Shown here piece by piece: positions 63,939-64,000 of a stretch of DNA of 64,000 nt. The position numbers and the translations under genes are program-made. The notes under the pieces were generated by a model. It did no database searches and was not told the origin of the DNA. It saw nothing but the letters and a program-made list of their open reading frames with translations. Every line of letters starts with the position of its first letter. Positions within the stretch are counted from its first letter, which is position 1. The stretch is from an uncultured Eubacteriales bacterium (GTDB taxonomy: Bacteria > Bacillota > Clostridia > Peptostreptococcales > Anaerovoracaceae), in NCBI GenBank assembly GCA_902774265.1, contig CACYHR010000004.1:110426-174425 (forward strand), read 5' to 3'.

Positions 63939-64000
63939 GATTGGAGCGAGCGACGCCGTCAACAGACACCGGGAGCTTCAGCTCCTGAGAGCATCAGTGG

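Overview
The window reads as chromosomal DNA of an anaerobic, gut-type Bacillota (class Clostridia; the Anaerovoracaceae/Family XIII group is a guess). Supporting signs are a two-cluster ferredoxin next to the redox repressor Rex, a HrcA/CIRCE-controlled groESL operon, Gram-positive-type LexA boxes, AGGAGG-type ribosome sites, a Cna-B surface giant, and a GMP synthase that lacks its glutaminase domain. No rRNA, tRNA, CRISPR array or intact insertion sequence was found. Most genes are on the minus strand.

Layout. (1) 1-15268: an accessory cluster of five related adenylate-forming enzymes (one cut by the window edge, one fused to an alpha/beta-hydrolase), a second alpha/beta-hydrolase, two very acidic proteins carrying repeated Ala-Cys-x3-Pro-Cys-Phe units, a MATE exporter fused to an RsbW-like ATPase domain, and a wrecked sugar symporter. 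A plus-strand amidohydrolase and a small gene interrupt the cluster. (2) 15388-19965: a TPP-riboswitch thiamin salvage operon, thiM-thiE-HAD-thiD-cytX. (3) 20061-24516: a secreted GH20 hexosaminidase, then an acyltransferase and an ESS-type transporter that are translationally coupled. (4) 24759-36091: a SNF2-type helicase and a MoxR ATPase/VWA metallopeptidase-like pair, each behind a near-duplicate promoter with two LexA-type boxes, with a Ser/Thr kinase, a radical SAM enzyme, an ElyC-like/propeller fusion and a secreted nuclease between them. (5) 36224-50665: a decayed histidine phosphatase, a 2-hydroxyacid dehydrogenase, a 3,534-residue Cna-B repeat surface protein and a membrane PP2C-type phosphatase. 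(6) 50791-56411: guaB-guaA, two membrane proteins, two overlapping tiny genes and a duplicated guaA 3' end with its terminator. (7) 56486-64000: a polysaccharide deacetylase, groESL, an OGG-type glycosylase, a DapF-like racemase, a P-loop/Asp23 protein, ferredoxin and Rex.

The two best candidates for undescribed biology are the adenylation-enzyme/acidic Cys-repeat cluster (possibly a multi-core peptide or carrier system) and the apparently SOS-controlled MoxR-VWA-kinase-radical SAM plus helicase island. Functions come from motifs read by eye; no database search or structure prediction was run.
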